Below, in pieces: positions 9,601-21,459 of a DNA stretch of 64,000 bases. The stretch's first letter is position 1, and each line of letters starts with the position of its first letter. This DNA comes from Acanthaster planci. Its lineage: Eukaryota; Echinodermata; Asteroidea; Valvatida; Acanthasteridae. The notes beneath the pieces are model-generated. The model was given only the letters and a program-made list of their open reading frames with translations. It made no database searches and had not been told where the DNA came from. Where the stretch lies: NCBI RefSeq assembly GCF_001949145.1, contig NW_019091547.1, positions 375,945 to 439,944 on the forward strand, written 5' to 3'. Both the position numbers and the translations under genes were made by a program.

Positions 9601-12600
9601 AGACTGACTTCTACCTGCTGCTCGTGGGGCTGTGATTGGGATTTGGGGATTAAAAATAGAGAGAAGTGGTTTTGGAAGACTTTGTCGGCGAAGTTGTGGC
9701 GTGGGGGAGGGGGGCTCGAAAAATGCCTGCAACGTGTTGCTGGCATTTCGAGAAAATGGAATAAAACGTAGTTGTCTGTAGCCTAGCCGGTTCTGGGGAA
9801 ACGTCGTTCGGTAAAGAGAAAAGATAACCAAATTCTAATGGTAGACTAAGCGGCATACCGGGCGCAAGGGGCGAAGCGACAGAGTAAGTCATAAACTTTG
9901 ACCAACATTAAGTCAGTGCAATGGTAATACGGGCCACCTAGCGGTTTTCAATTGCAAACATACTAACAAAATATTGTTGATGCCACAAGACATGTAAAAA
10001 ACAAACAAAAACAAATACAAAAAAGCAAACGGGAAAGATGAAAAAACTAGCTCTGTTGTGAGCGATCAGTCGAACACCAGCAATCAGGGCACTGCTTATA
10101 ACAAGGTAGAAGTCCCAACAACCTTGTTAAAAACATGTAGGGTTTTATTATTTTTTTTACGGCATCAGCACTTTCGTCCATTTATTAATCTTTGACACTG
10201 TCAAATTTTGAACGCAATGTTTGCACTCCCCCAACAAAGAGATTGGTCGTGCACAGAAGATGACTTGCTGATGAAGAAGTCTTTGTGCAAGCGACGTACA
10301 TTATTTTCCATCTTCGTGTTGGAACTTCAGGAAACAGCTGCGATCACTTTCGAAATTCCTGAGGCCGTTAGAAATGCCATCAAAGTTGCCAATTTTGATC
10401 TGGGAGTAAACCATAATGCAGTGCAAGGTTACGAGAGAGGGCCAGTAATGTAGTCGATCAAGTTCACGTACGCTCAGCGCGGAGTCTTAATGACAGTTCA
10501 GGGAGTCGTGTCAGGTTCGCGTGGGTGGACCGAACCCTTTCCTTCCCGCCCCCTCTACGCTCTTCTTGTGGGAGACGCGCCTACAGAGCGATTCTGAAAG
10601 TCCCCCCATAATAATAAACAGACGCCACGACGATCACGACGCGGAGTGTTCCTGCCGGGCCCGCCGAGGAACACCCGGGGAGGCTCTAAAAATAATTAAT
10701 GTTGTTAAAACTGCTGCGGTGAACATGAGCTCTCATTGGAGGGAAGTTTGCTTAGTACAACGTAATTTGCAGTGGCGCACGATATACTGAATCCCCCTTT
10801 TCTTAGCGAGAGCGCCCTCTATTGGCAGCTTGTAATGCACGAAGACGTCGGAATGTATCTCGTACTTGAACACATCTTGGCGTTCAAGAAAAAAGACAAA
10901 ACTCAAACGCGCTTCTTGATTGTGTTGCGTGTGGCCAAGTACTGACCAAAGTAGGCGCATGTAGTCCGACTTTTGCGCGGCTAGAGACTAGCTATGCCTT
11001 CGCAGTGGCCTCGGCCTTCCCTAGCTTCTGAGAAGTAAAGTCCCTTGAAAGACCCCGTACCAGAGTGAGATGCTGTCAGAATGATGACTTAATTCTTTTC
11101 CAAACCTAACACATGGGTCTTTTCCATTGAATGAAGGGAAGCAGCTAGACGACCCATTCTCGAATGGCCCGACACGTGGCGTGACAAACCAACGCAGCAT
11201 AATATTTATATTTTCCACGGCTTGCGAGTGCTGTGTTTACTGACAGAACCAGTGTCGAGAGACGATGAAATATAAACCTAATATTGTGTCCAATGTGCTT
11301 ATTTTTGTTACACGGCACCACGGGAGGTCCTGGGCACCTTTCAAAGAACCACTGCCCTAAAGTGTAGACAGTCATTTAAAAAAAAACAGTGGAGAGTCCA
11401 AAAGTGATGTTTCTCATAGTAATTTACCACTCTCAGCACTCGGGATAAAATTTTGAAAAGTGCAATAAACAAATTATTCAAATTACTTCAGCATACGGAG
11501 CTCTTGTGCCATTCGAAATCGTCCCATGATGTAACACAATAGTAAAGCACTCTAATAACGATGGTTGAAAATTCATATTTAGGTGTTTGATATTTACCTG
11601 TGTGTAAATTTTCACAATTATAGCACATTACCTGACTGATAAAGATACTTTGAAAGAAATCACAGGCATACAACGCATAGAAGCTGCCTGACCTTAACAG
11701 CATGCCATTGAATTTTCATCATAATCATAAACGCTACATTTCTTATTTTTTACTTATAAGACTCGAATGATTCGACCTGGCAAGGAATAGACAGGTCAAT
11801 AATCTGCCGATGGTTCGATCCGAACAATAATAATAGTCGCTCAATATTGGCAAAACAAAGTCCCTCGAAGATAATTGCCAACAATATGATATCCCCGTAG
11901 AAGTCGCACGTGCAGTTAAAGGCAACCATTACATTTAAAGGTGTGCCTGAATGCTTGGAAATTATAGGGGCAAACAAGATAGTCGTCGGTGAATGGAACT
12001 TTAGGCTATGAAGAACCATTAAGTACCACAGCTTATGTGCGGTGACTCAGCACAAGCAGACTCTGCGGAAATTGAGTTGGGCCATCCCAGTCATGAGAAA
12101 CATGAAAATTTATCAGTACATGTATATGTGACACAGTTTCTACAATTTTAAAAGAGCACAGCCATTCCAACAAAATGTGAAGAAATGTAGGATAGTTTAC
12201 ATTATGTTGGAAGCAAAATCGAATTACGCCTGAAGTCGAAACGTAAAATGGTCCTTTACTTCCTTGATTTTTTGAAAGCTCCATTGAGAAAAGTCTTATT
12301 ACTTCCCCCAAGTTGGTGAGATGGAGAATTTGCCACCTTTAACCCCACTCTGACAATCCAGGGAGGCCATTCCAAAATTTGCAGCACTACTCCCCGTTGT
12401 CATTTATCACTAAACATACATGTCATCGGTCGGGTCAAAGATCAGAGTCGACACTCTGCGGTATTTTTTTGCCTCGCAGTACCTTGTTTAGGAGACCTCC
12501 GCAGTCAAGGTCCCTACTGAAGAAATTTGGGCCCTAAATACGCCAGAGGCTTCCCCTCACTGACGGCCGAAATAATACGTAGAAAAATCAGAGAACTTAA

Positions 12601-15600
12601 AGAAAAAACCCTATGCCCCGCACACTGTACCGGTAGTCAAAACTGGTAGAATGCCGAGTGTTTACGACGATCGGCTGGACCATACCCTGCCAGTTCCCCG
12701 AGGGCTACGGGCGCAATCGAGAGGGAAGCAGAGCCGCCAAATTCACCCGCCGGTGAGAAGACTTTAAAAACTCGATCAAGAATGCCGGGGAACTATATTT
12801 ACCGTGGCAAATATTTCAACTTCCGTCTCTTCGGGGCGATATGCACGTTGCCCTTGAACATCTTTGAAATGCACTTTACGATCGCCAAGGGAACCAGTGC
12901 TAGCTGAAAAAACTCGTTGCGTGATTCTCGTTTTAGTTCCTTCCTGACACATGATGCTGCGTAGATTTATTTTCCCTTCAAGGAAACCAACGCCCATGCA
13001 CCCATTAAATGATTAGCCTTTGAATTTCTGCTTTGCTAAATAAATACAACTGTAAATATTACAGCAATTCGAACCCAGCCGATTGATTTCGGGCCTAATC
13101 CATTCAACAGAAAGGGGTCCACCAATATAATATGTATCGGCACTGAGACTGGCTCGAGACGAGCGATACAATTTTGCACCACCTCCCGATTAATTTCTGT
13201 CGAATCCAGGACAACTTACCGAGTCACCAGGGCTCTTCTGGCGTCGACTCGAGGCCCCACAGTTTACCACTGGTCGTCCCAGCTCCATCGTCCCAAACGG
13301 TGCATATTCCGGATTATCAATTACAGGGAGGTGGCGTGTTACACTCAACCAATTATCACTACATCTGAGCCGATCCTGTGGCTCGTCGTTTGCAGGCTGG
13401 CTGTCAAAGAGGAATGAAACACATGCCTTTCAAACATTCCAGCCTCGGCGACAAAATGTTGGCGAGATGAGTGACAGGGAACGCACATCTGAAGGAGTCT
13501 ATCCTGATGCAGCGAATCGACCAAAATTCACCGTGTACGTGCACGCGTTGCATCCACTGTAGGCTATCAGTCCCCAACTTGTACTTGGGGTCTCCTGGGC
13601 TGTCAGAGAGTGGTCCATCGTTTGTAACTACGAGCCAGGAAGTGATGTCTGCCAAAGTACAAGCTCCTGATGTCTGCTTTTACACGTGCCGGCTTGCTAG
13701 AATATTTGGGATTTCCTGCGATCCCTTCTATACCCCCTTTTCTTTCCGTCTCCCTTGACTGATGTATTCCTCAGACGTGCAGCAGTGAGCGTGGCCAGCC
13801 GCGCTGGGCACGAGTCCATCCAGTCGTCATCCTAGGAATTCTCATCGTAAATTAGTTTAGCGAGAGGCTCAGCACGTGTTTATTGAGACCGCAAGCCTAC
13901 AGCGTGACTGTTTCACCGGTTACAGATGCCTTCACAGATTTCTCGATGTGTACCTGGGGTGTGTCGAGATGGAACCATTTCATTCTGTACCAAGGGATCC
14001 ACAACTGAAGTACGGCGCAATATGCTGCTTTTTTGTTCAGTCTTCACCCGGCCGGTTTCCAGCTAACTACTTGTGCATTGTCACAAGAGAAGCTCTTGGT
14101 CACCAACAACAGAAGTTGACAAAGCTTGACAAGGACGGCCTGCGATTGACAGCACCTCTTCGAAGGTCCTGGGGACGGCGCACTGCAACGTGCATCCCCG
14201 CTGAGACCTATTCTGTGGCAACACGGACCCGCAGCTGTGAGAGACAGTTTAAATCCGGCTTGGAACAAGGAATGGACGATCATGTCACGTCCCTACAGCC
14301 TCCGATAATAACCTTCAAAGTTTGGTCCTGAGTTCATACACATCGCCCTACATTGTATAATGATCTGCCGATGGAACAGTTGAAAATACAGAGAAACGAC
14401 GAATCCTGAACAATAACAAATCAACAACAAAACAGTTGGAAGTGGACTAAGTTAAAATACGGACAAACTGCAGTTTACCTAAGCATTACTAATCAAAGTT
14501 TACGTTGAAGAAAGACAAGCAAGGATCGTTTTTTGTCATTATCGTCCACGTATATTGGAGCTCAATCTTATCACAATTATCTGTGCCAGTCTGTCAGATC
14601 TGACGGCAGCCTAGACAATCACTGATGCGCCTCCAAAACCCAAGTGCAAAGATGCCTCCAACTTCATCAACCAGACAATAACATCAAACGTGGAGGAAAA
14701 ATTAACCCGGGTACCGTTTTTTTTTGGGGGGGGGGCGATAGGAAGGCTCGTCCAAAAAGTTCGAGAATAAGTTCAAACTATTGTGCTTCTGTCAACACGA
14801 TTTCAATGCGACTTGGTATTGACGCCTGTGTATCCACACTCGAAATGGAAGTCTATTTTTAGCTCGTACGACCATGCTGGAACGTCACGTTGCTGTTGAG
14901 CGGTGTGCCTAACGCACTAATTGAGCGTGCCCCGGGTACAGCGATTGTGTCAACACAAGCTTTACCTAAATTCTTTCCCAGTCAACGACATGTTGTCCTT
15001 GCGGGGAAAAATTAATACACAAACACGCAACTGTTACCACGTGAACTCGCTACACAAGTAGCCTGTAGCTGCCTCGTGGATTTGGATATCAGTAAAGGGA
15101 TTTTAAAATAAAAAACTTACAGAGAAGAGTTTTTTGAGCTATTTAGCTTGAACTCGTGGCGGCAAAGACTTTGAGGGAAGTTTTTATGTGAATATTAATT
15201 AAATGACCCAAATCCTGCTCTTCGTCTTTAATGCCTTTTTTTATACTGAATAGTTCTTCCAAACAGTTCTTTTTAGGCTATTACAATGTCGAGCATTTTC
15301 TGTGTGCTGCGCTTTGATAACTATCTCCACCAGTTTGTTTCCATTGTTTTTGTTCTGCTGATCAGCATTTACGGGCTCAAGTCTGCCCGTTTTTGTCGTG
15401 CTTTCTATGCAGTTACACTACGTTTTACATGCTTTACAATGTTCTCAGCAATACATGCATTGGCGCAACCCCAAACCCCTCTTTATTCCTGCGTGATAAC
15501 AGGTTATAGCTTCCAGTGCGGCATTTTTGTCCTTTGAAATTTAGGCATATTGGTGTCGATCCTTCGGACAGAACGTTTGCTTCTACAGATCGGACAATAT

Positions 15601-15720
15601 CGACAGAAGAATAAGCGGAAGGGTGTGATTGCACTGATGGCTGTCGAAAGGCATGTTTTCCCTTACTTGGGGTTTACGTGTCCAAGCTACAGACTCATTG
15701 CATTCGATTTTCATACACCA
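9601..15720. other. No secure gene; intergenic or intronic
   Basis: Apart from one small frame at 10217-10453, no frame looks convincing. The open frame at 13876-14331 (151 codons) has the composition of a chance frame. The exact word CTATTTTTAG, a minus-strand MEF2-type site, occurs at 14853-14862. Confidence 0.35.
10217..10453 (+). CDS. Small hypothetical open frame, 78 codons
   Basis: ATG at 10217 to TAG at 10451-10453. The peptide has balanced composition, with an acidic segment (WSCTEDDLL), a basic segment (KKSLCKRR) and a helix-prone stretch (ITFEIPEAVRNAIKVANFDLG). No signal peptide, membrane segment or known domain is visible, and flanking splice signals are not clear. It may be an exon fragment, a pseudogene piece or a chance frame. 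Confidence 0.15.
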   Translation: MFALPQQRDWSCTEDDLLMKKSLCKRRTLFSIFVLELQETAAITFEIPEAVRNAIKVANFDLGVNHNAVQGYERGPVM

Positions 15721-15724
15721 AGAC

Positions 15725-16020
15725 GCGATAAACGAATGTAGGTTAACTGTAAAAGTCTGCGACACCTATGAGCCTCGAGGTTGACAAAGAGAGGGCGCAA
15801 TTTTCATAACGGAGGCGCCATTGGTCGGAACTGAACTTCGCTGGTCCACGAACGACTCGAAAATGCACGCACTACGGTCGCATTGCTACCAACAAAGTGA
15901 ACACTTCCGACCAATATAGCTCTAACAAAGTGAACACTTCCGACCAATATAGCTCTTTTCAATCGATGAGGGAGTGCTTCTGCTCGAGGCATATAGGATT
16001 TGTGGCTTAATCGCATCACA
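15725..16020 (+). repeat. Dispersed repeat family B, copy 1
   Basis: This segment aligns with about 54340-54575. Shared blocks in order include ACGCGATAA, CAAAGAGAGGGC, CG(A/T)GTCG-type sequence before AAATGCACGC, ATAGCTCTT(T/C)TCAATCGATG and AGGG(A/G)GTGCTTC(T/C)GCTC. It differs from copy 2 by carrying an exact 33-bp tandem duplication at 15891-15956. Confidence 0.65.
15891..15956 (+). repeat. Exact 33-bp tandem duplication
   Basis: The unit AACAAAGTGAACACTTCCGA plus CCAATATAGCTCT occurs at 15891-15923 and again at 15924-15956 without a mismatch. The related copy of the same repeat family near 54515-54535 has a single unit, so the duplication is recent and local. Confidence 0.95.
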
Positions 16021-16879
16021 CTACGTGATATTTTCTTGAGGAATCAAAGTGACGAGCTTGTTCAGGTCGGGAACAAGAACGCTCCCAACGGGGAAGCTCC
16101 GTAGGGTTTGCGGCTTCATCTCTTGATGCATTGTGATTTAGAAGCGCTGCCGGTTCGCATAAACCTATAATGCAAGACACTCTAACTTTTAGGCAGATTT
16201 AGACGCGGTGTTCCATAAGGTCGGTTCACATTTCAGGCGAAAACGAAGGGAATGCTGACTTCGCAGCAAAATTTCTCGCAACGCAAATATTTGTTCTGAT
16301 ATCACAAAATCGGGTTTTTGGCCGCTGATAAGTTGAGGGACCTAAATTACTTGCAATGGCTGTGAACGAGAGTCCGGAGTGAAGGCGGCGGAAGTTTCGA
16401 AGCGCCCTAAGCAATGAGCTAAATTTGAATAAAATCTGGTACACTGAGTTACCTGATTGCGCATAAACATAACGCTTTGAACTCCCCAGACTAAAGACAC
16501 TGTTGCTGTACCTCCGATACTGTGCATATTATGGGGCCGATGGGTACCCCCCCCCACATTTCCGATCCCTATATGCATTCTAGACTGTTGTTACCTAACA
16601 CACACCCCCTAAAAGTCCTTAAAGAATTCCTGAGATTCCGATCAAACAATGACCAACGCAAAGGCGGGGGGGGGTTCTCTCCGCCTCATATATTGCATCA
16701 TATGGATACTCCCATGTGATGCACGGTACCCTGCACGATATGCGGTAAAGGCGGACCCCCCTAATGTGATGCGTAAGCTGTATACCCTAAGGCTATTGTG
16801 CCTACTGCACCTCCCTCGGAAATCTGAAAAGATTCCATCAACACAACAGAAGACAAACCGTATATCTTGCATCATATGG

Positions 16880-16974
16880 CCTCGTGATTCGGGGAAGCTT
16901 TTGCATAGCGACCACCATCTCTAGAATAGGCGTCTCTTATATAACTGAGCACAAGCTTGCCCCAAATCACGAGG
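16880..16974. repeat. Short inverted repeat with 21-22 bp arms
   Basis: The left arm CCTCGTGATTCGGGG-AAGCTT (16880-16900) pairs with 16953-16974, which reads CCTCGTGATTTGGGG-C-AAGCTT on the minus strand. The spacer is about 52 bp. It lies directly left of the larger inverted-repeat element starting near 17060. Confidence 0.7.
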
Positions 16975-17059
16975 TATAGCAACAGTGGTTTTAATGTGGA
17001 AAATTCAAATTGTTGTGTTCACGTGAATTTCAAATTTAACTCGCAAAAGGCTTATTGGT

Positions 17060-17365
17060 GTGGAATGGACGCACGTTCTCTTCCACGGAAGTATAATAAT
17101 AAAATGTGGACCTGCAATGCAACATTCGTGATTCCGACGTCGTTAAAGCTACCGGACGTAGAGTGGCGGCCTTTTTACCCTGTCCAAAGTTTCTAAACTA
17201 ATCAACGCTATTAAACCTATGGAAGACTGCCACGATTTTTGATAGTTTTGTCGAAAATATTCAATAATTTCAGTGCACTGCATTATTACTGCCCTTGCGT
17301 TGCGGGTAGGAATTAGTAGGAATGACCCTTGCAGATGATTTCTGTGTTCAGTGCAATCACCGAGG
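17060..17365 (+). repeat. Left inverted arm of the 17-18.4 kb element
   Basis: Complementary partner at about 18095-18390. Similarity weakens outward of about 17090 and inward of about 17365. Confidence 0.7.
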
Positions 17366-18094
17366 AAAACGTGAATTATGGCCCAAAATTTTTCACAGTT
17401 CTTTGCCCAACTGAGTAGAGGTTATTTTCACGTACAAGGATCACTGGCGATGTAGCACCACCAGACATAACAGCATTGTATCAAAGAAAGGTTTCTATCC
17501 CGATACTGACCCAATACTTTGTAAATATTTTTTTAAATAAAAAAAGTTTTTTTTTGGGGGGGGCTGGCTTTGTATGAATTATTTAAGAATTGCCCACTTT
17601 ATTTTATTTTACTTCTTTGTAATAGATACTGTCCCACACTGGGAAATATCGTTTTCATGCGGGCCCCATGTCATTCTTAAGTGTGGCAAAATAAAAGGAA
17701 TGTTCTCCATTTTAAAGCTAATGGACATTATACCCTGTCGATTTTCTTTTTTTAATGGCCAGGCGTATCTCGAAACACCCTCCACTTTCTGTTTGTGTGA
17801 AAGGTAATCGTCAAAACTCTACCGATGAAATGTAAAGGGCAGTCCTTTCCTGACATTCCTGAGGATTGGAGTTAGTCTTGCCAAATGTTCTGCACACTGC
17901 GGCACTACAAAGCAGCATATCGTCCTCGTGTTTCAGTGCTTGTGAAAGAAAATCCCTATTTTAAAGAATTCTTAAAGTATTAAAAAATCCAAAAAAATGT
18001 GTTAAAGTTGGTTCTGCAAACAATATTGTTTGAGGGAAACCTACTGAGAATAAGCGCGTCGAGTGACGAAACCGATGAGCAGTTGCTGAACGCT

Positions 18095-18390
18095 AATACA
18101 TGTACTCGCATTCACTAATAGACACGACCAACATCTGCAAAAGTTTATTCCTAATAATCACTAACATAACCCGCCGGCAATAATTGAATGTAGTGTACTG
18201 AAAGTATTGAATATTCTCAAAAATATCAAAAATCGTGGCAGTCTTCCATAGGTTAGTGTTGATTAGTTTAGAAACTTGTGGCACGGTAAAATGGCCGCCA
18301 CACGACCTCCGGTGGTTTCAACCAATCAAAAGCGTTGCCGGTCCAGATTTTATTGTAGGCCGATACGCCTGTGCTCTCATCCCGCGCATT
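18095..18390 (-). repeat. Right inverted arm of the 17-18.4 kb element
   Basis: Reverse-complement partner of about 17060-17365. The best-preserved part is around 18225-18300, opposite 17175-17245. Confidence 0.7.
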
Positions 18391-18794
18391 AAGATAGTCC
18401 TTGACCTCATTACGAGGTCATGCCCTCTTTACCTCACAGGCTAGACTTGTACTGGTCGGTACATGTATTTTTTTAATGCTTTCTGACTATCTTTTTCAGC
18501 TTTTTAGCAAAAGTTTTATATCTTTCAATTGGCGACGTGGTCGCTGTTACATTTGGTTGGTTGAAATAAAATAAAAGGTCGTGAAATGGAATACAACGTC
18601 AGACCTTCTGCGTCTCACAATAATTATAGGTCCCTGTCTAATAGATCCATGCTGAAACATCGCAGTAGGTACGATTTCTTAAACACCTCCTAACCACGAG
18701 GGCGCTATGCAAACTCCGCTAAGTCTAAAACTGTATGAATAAAGGTGAGCACTTCTTGTTCCACGCGTATGTCGAACTGAACGTAGAATAAAGC

Positions 18795-18815
18795 AAAAAA
18801 AAAAAAAAAAAAAAA
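18795..18815 (+). repeat. Poly-A tract, 21 bases
   Basis: An uninterrupted run of A directly precedes the tRNA-like segment at 18816-18875. It may be the tail of a separate retroposed element or the junction of two SINE units. Confidence 0.8.
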
Positions 18816-18875
18816 GATGGCGCGTCGGCTGGCTTTCACCACTGTGATCCGGGTTCGATTCCCAGCCCGAGTCAT
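18816..18875 (+). mobile_element. tRNA-derived SINE head
   Basis: An A-box-like TGGCGCGTCGG at 18818-18828 is followed by an excellent B box GGTTCGATTCC at 18852-18862, both on the plus strand with tRNA-like spacing. The arm around the B box folds only partly, so this is a SINE-type pol III promoter and not an intact tRNA gene. Confidence 0.55.
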
Positions 18876-21428
18876 AATATGTTAGCAAATATATTCATTG
18901 ATTATCTCCTTATTTGCCTTGAGGGACTTTTTTCCATTTTGTCCCGGTTTTCCTCTCTGGAATCTCTACTCTTCTGAACTCTGGTGGTGGCGGTCGCCTT
19001 AGGCTCTTGTACATTTTACTTAGCCTATATACAACGTCTTCGGCTGAACCACGCTGCCGCATCGTCCTTCGCCATGCAGCCTTGCGAAAGCAAGTGACTA
19101 TGATTAACTCCCTCAAAATCCAAAATATCCATTCGAAAAGGACACAATATTGAAATCAATTCGGGAATAAAACAAAACCTGCTAAGCTAATTATAGCCAG
19201 GACAGAAGGAAGGTATAGATTTCAGGGGTACATTTGGGAAATCTTACACGGCTATGATTCTCGGACAAATCCATGTAGTGTTAAACATGCCCGCCCGTTG
19301 TGGAGGTGAGTTCTAGCAGTGCACGAGAATCGGCAATCCAGTGTTAATGCTATTATATAGCCGCTCTGTTTGTCTTGAGTTCAAAGCTGAAGTCGGAGGT
19401 AATTTTAATTTACCCTTTTTTCGGGTTGGATTACAGAAAGAAAAAGGTGGCGTTTTCTTGACTTTCATGCAGCCCTCTTTAATACCTCCGGTAGTGTTGT
19501 AGGCCGTTGTTGTATAAGCGTATCTGTGCAAGTCAATGACCCTGTGACCACGATTGTAACTCGGGGCAACGAGGTAACGCGGTGCAGCGATACGAGCTCA
19601 CGGCACATCGTCGTCAGTGCTGGGGCCCGGGCCAGGCCAGCGTTGATGACCGGTCAGTCCCGGCCCCGTGTGTCAACCTCGAATTATTCCGCTCCAGATC
19701 CCAGCACCATGTTTGCTCTGTATATTGTACCCGATTTAATCCAATGAGTGTACGCCGGAACTCGCGTTCTGTATAACTTAATGCGGCCCTGGTATTTGGT
19801 AGAGAAATAGCTTGGACACCAGACATGACAACGGCGATGGGTCGGTGTGTCTGTTAATTTCAATCGGAATGTAGTTTTGACCCTCCGTGGCGTGTGGACT
19901 CCTGTCTGTCTTAAATTGTCAAGGAAGGTACAGAGGGCGTGGATTATGCTTATATGGGGCGGGGGGGTTTTAATATGCCTCCCAACTATAGTGTAGCCAC
20001 AAGTTTGACGGTCCGACCTCATACCCACCGTGTGCACTGCATGGCACATGATATTTCTTCTTAATTAGTAAATCTCTGAAGATTTCCTGTTGGACTCCAC
20101 AAAATGTCAGCAGGGATTTCGTTTCTCAGGGATATTTTTGTCATTCTGTCTCGACATGGTCACAAAAGTGACAGCAGCTTAAACGCATATGTTAGACGAG
20201 GGCACATGTTCAAGGGCCTCCAGCTTTGCTCCAGCTTCCGGACTTTTTCCCACACCAAGTTGATTCGGTAATCTGGTGCTAGACAGCCGGACAATAGAGC
20301 CACCGTTTTGGGTAAGGACACTAATAAGATAGTGTGCTTCAAACCAGCTCGCCCCCGTTTAAGCCCGAAGTCACTCAAAAGTCAAAATTCAAAACTGTAT
20401 CGAAATTCTGCCGGGAACTACGAACGCATTGCATGTAGAGACATGATTGTATTCTTGGGGGTGGGGCCCATGGGTCATGAGCTTAATGAAGAAAGAGAAA
20501 GCTAACTCCGTGAAAAGAGCAATAGGATATGGTGTGTCTTCGTTGAAAAACTGCACTTGTATACCAAAGGTTTTTCATTTCATTTCCACTACCTGACCTT
20601 TCGGAACAATAAAAATTTGCCCGGGACCGTCTCGGTTGGTAATATCCTCCCTGATTGAAGCGTGGGTGGGATCGGAGGATCGCTTCACTTCTAGCTTCCA
20701 GCTTGCTCGATGTCGCGCGGGCCTGGCTGTGCGATAACCTGATGCGCTGCAGGTTTTTATCCGCAATTAGTCGATGGGTCCCCCGAGGGTTTGTCGTTGG
20801 GAGTGTTGTTGTAAGAAGGGTATTGGAAGTTTGGGTGTTGAAATGAAGACCTCTTAAATTGGGTGGGGATCACCGCTGGGTCGTCCAATCCAATCATTTT
20901 GATGATGGGTCCTTATGAAAACGGAGCTAGTCACAGGGAAGGGAGTTCTCCTCGCGCGCAAAAGAGACTTTCGACTCGAAATTCTAATTATCGTAGATCT
21001 ACCCAAGAAGCAATCAAATCCGAGTCTTTTGTTAGAAAACCCGTCTTTTATGACGGCTCTTTTCTTCTGAAATCATCTTGTGCAAATCAAATTGTGGTCT
21101 GCGTAAAAGTAGTTCACCTTGCGTCAGATTGACGAACTTATTTCCCATGATAAGGACAATAGAGAACTATTCGTTTGAAATGTCATGCTGGTCAAAAAAG
21201 TGATGTTTTGACCGTTGTGAGGCCCTGTAATTTGGAGAGCTGTTGAAGTCCTTAAGATTTATACCTGTTCCACTCGGCGCATGAAAAAAGAAACAACCGT
21301 GGACCAACAAACAATCAGTGGAGGCAGTATCACACGGCTGCATGAAGAAAATACATAATGATCAACTGTAAAAGAAACGATTGTTAGAGGCCAGTCTCAC
21401 TATCGCAAAATGTAAGAATCTAATTCTT

Positions 21429-21459
21429 TAACGCCAACATAAAAGAAATGTCGGCGTTA
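21429..21459. repeat. 12-bp stem hairpin
   Basis: TAACGCCAACAT (21429-21440), a 7-nt loop, then ATGTCGGCGTTA (21448-21459). Eleven of twelve positions pair. No terminator or RNA role can be assigned. Confidence 0.6.

Larger units (their letters stand above)
17060..18390. mobile_element. Foldback-type element with ~300-bp diverged inverted arms
   Basis: The left arm, about 17060-17365, is the diverged reverse complement of the right arm, about 18095-18390. Matching landmarks include AATAAAAT.TGGACC, GTGGCGGCC, AGTTTCTAAACTAATCAAC, CCTATGGAAGACTGCCACG, ATTTTTGATA and TTGCAGATG. Roughly 730 bp of unique DNA separates the arms; its only frame is 77 codons (17574-17807) and shows no transposase feature. 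Long diverged arms and no coding capacity suit a non-autonomous foldback DNA transposon or an old inverted duplication. Confidence 0.7.

Noticed and set aside
11811-11845. GGTTCGATCC, like a B box
   Set aside because: Isolated motif without an A box or foldable arms.
13876-14331. 151-codon plus-strand frame
   Set aside because: It opens with a non-ATG start, has chance-like composition and no recognised domain, and overlaps a minus-strand frame of similar quality.
15891-15956. Two exact repeats that could suggest a CRISPR-like array
   Set aside because: The units are directly adjacent with no spacers, number only two, and lie inside a eukaryotic dispersed repeat.
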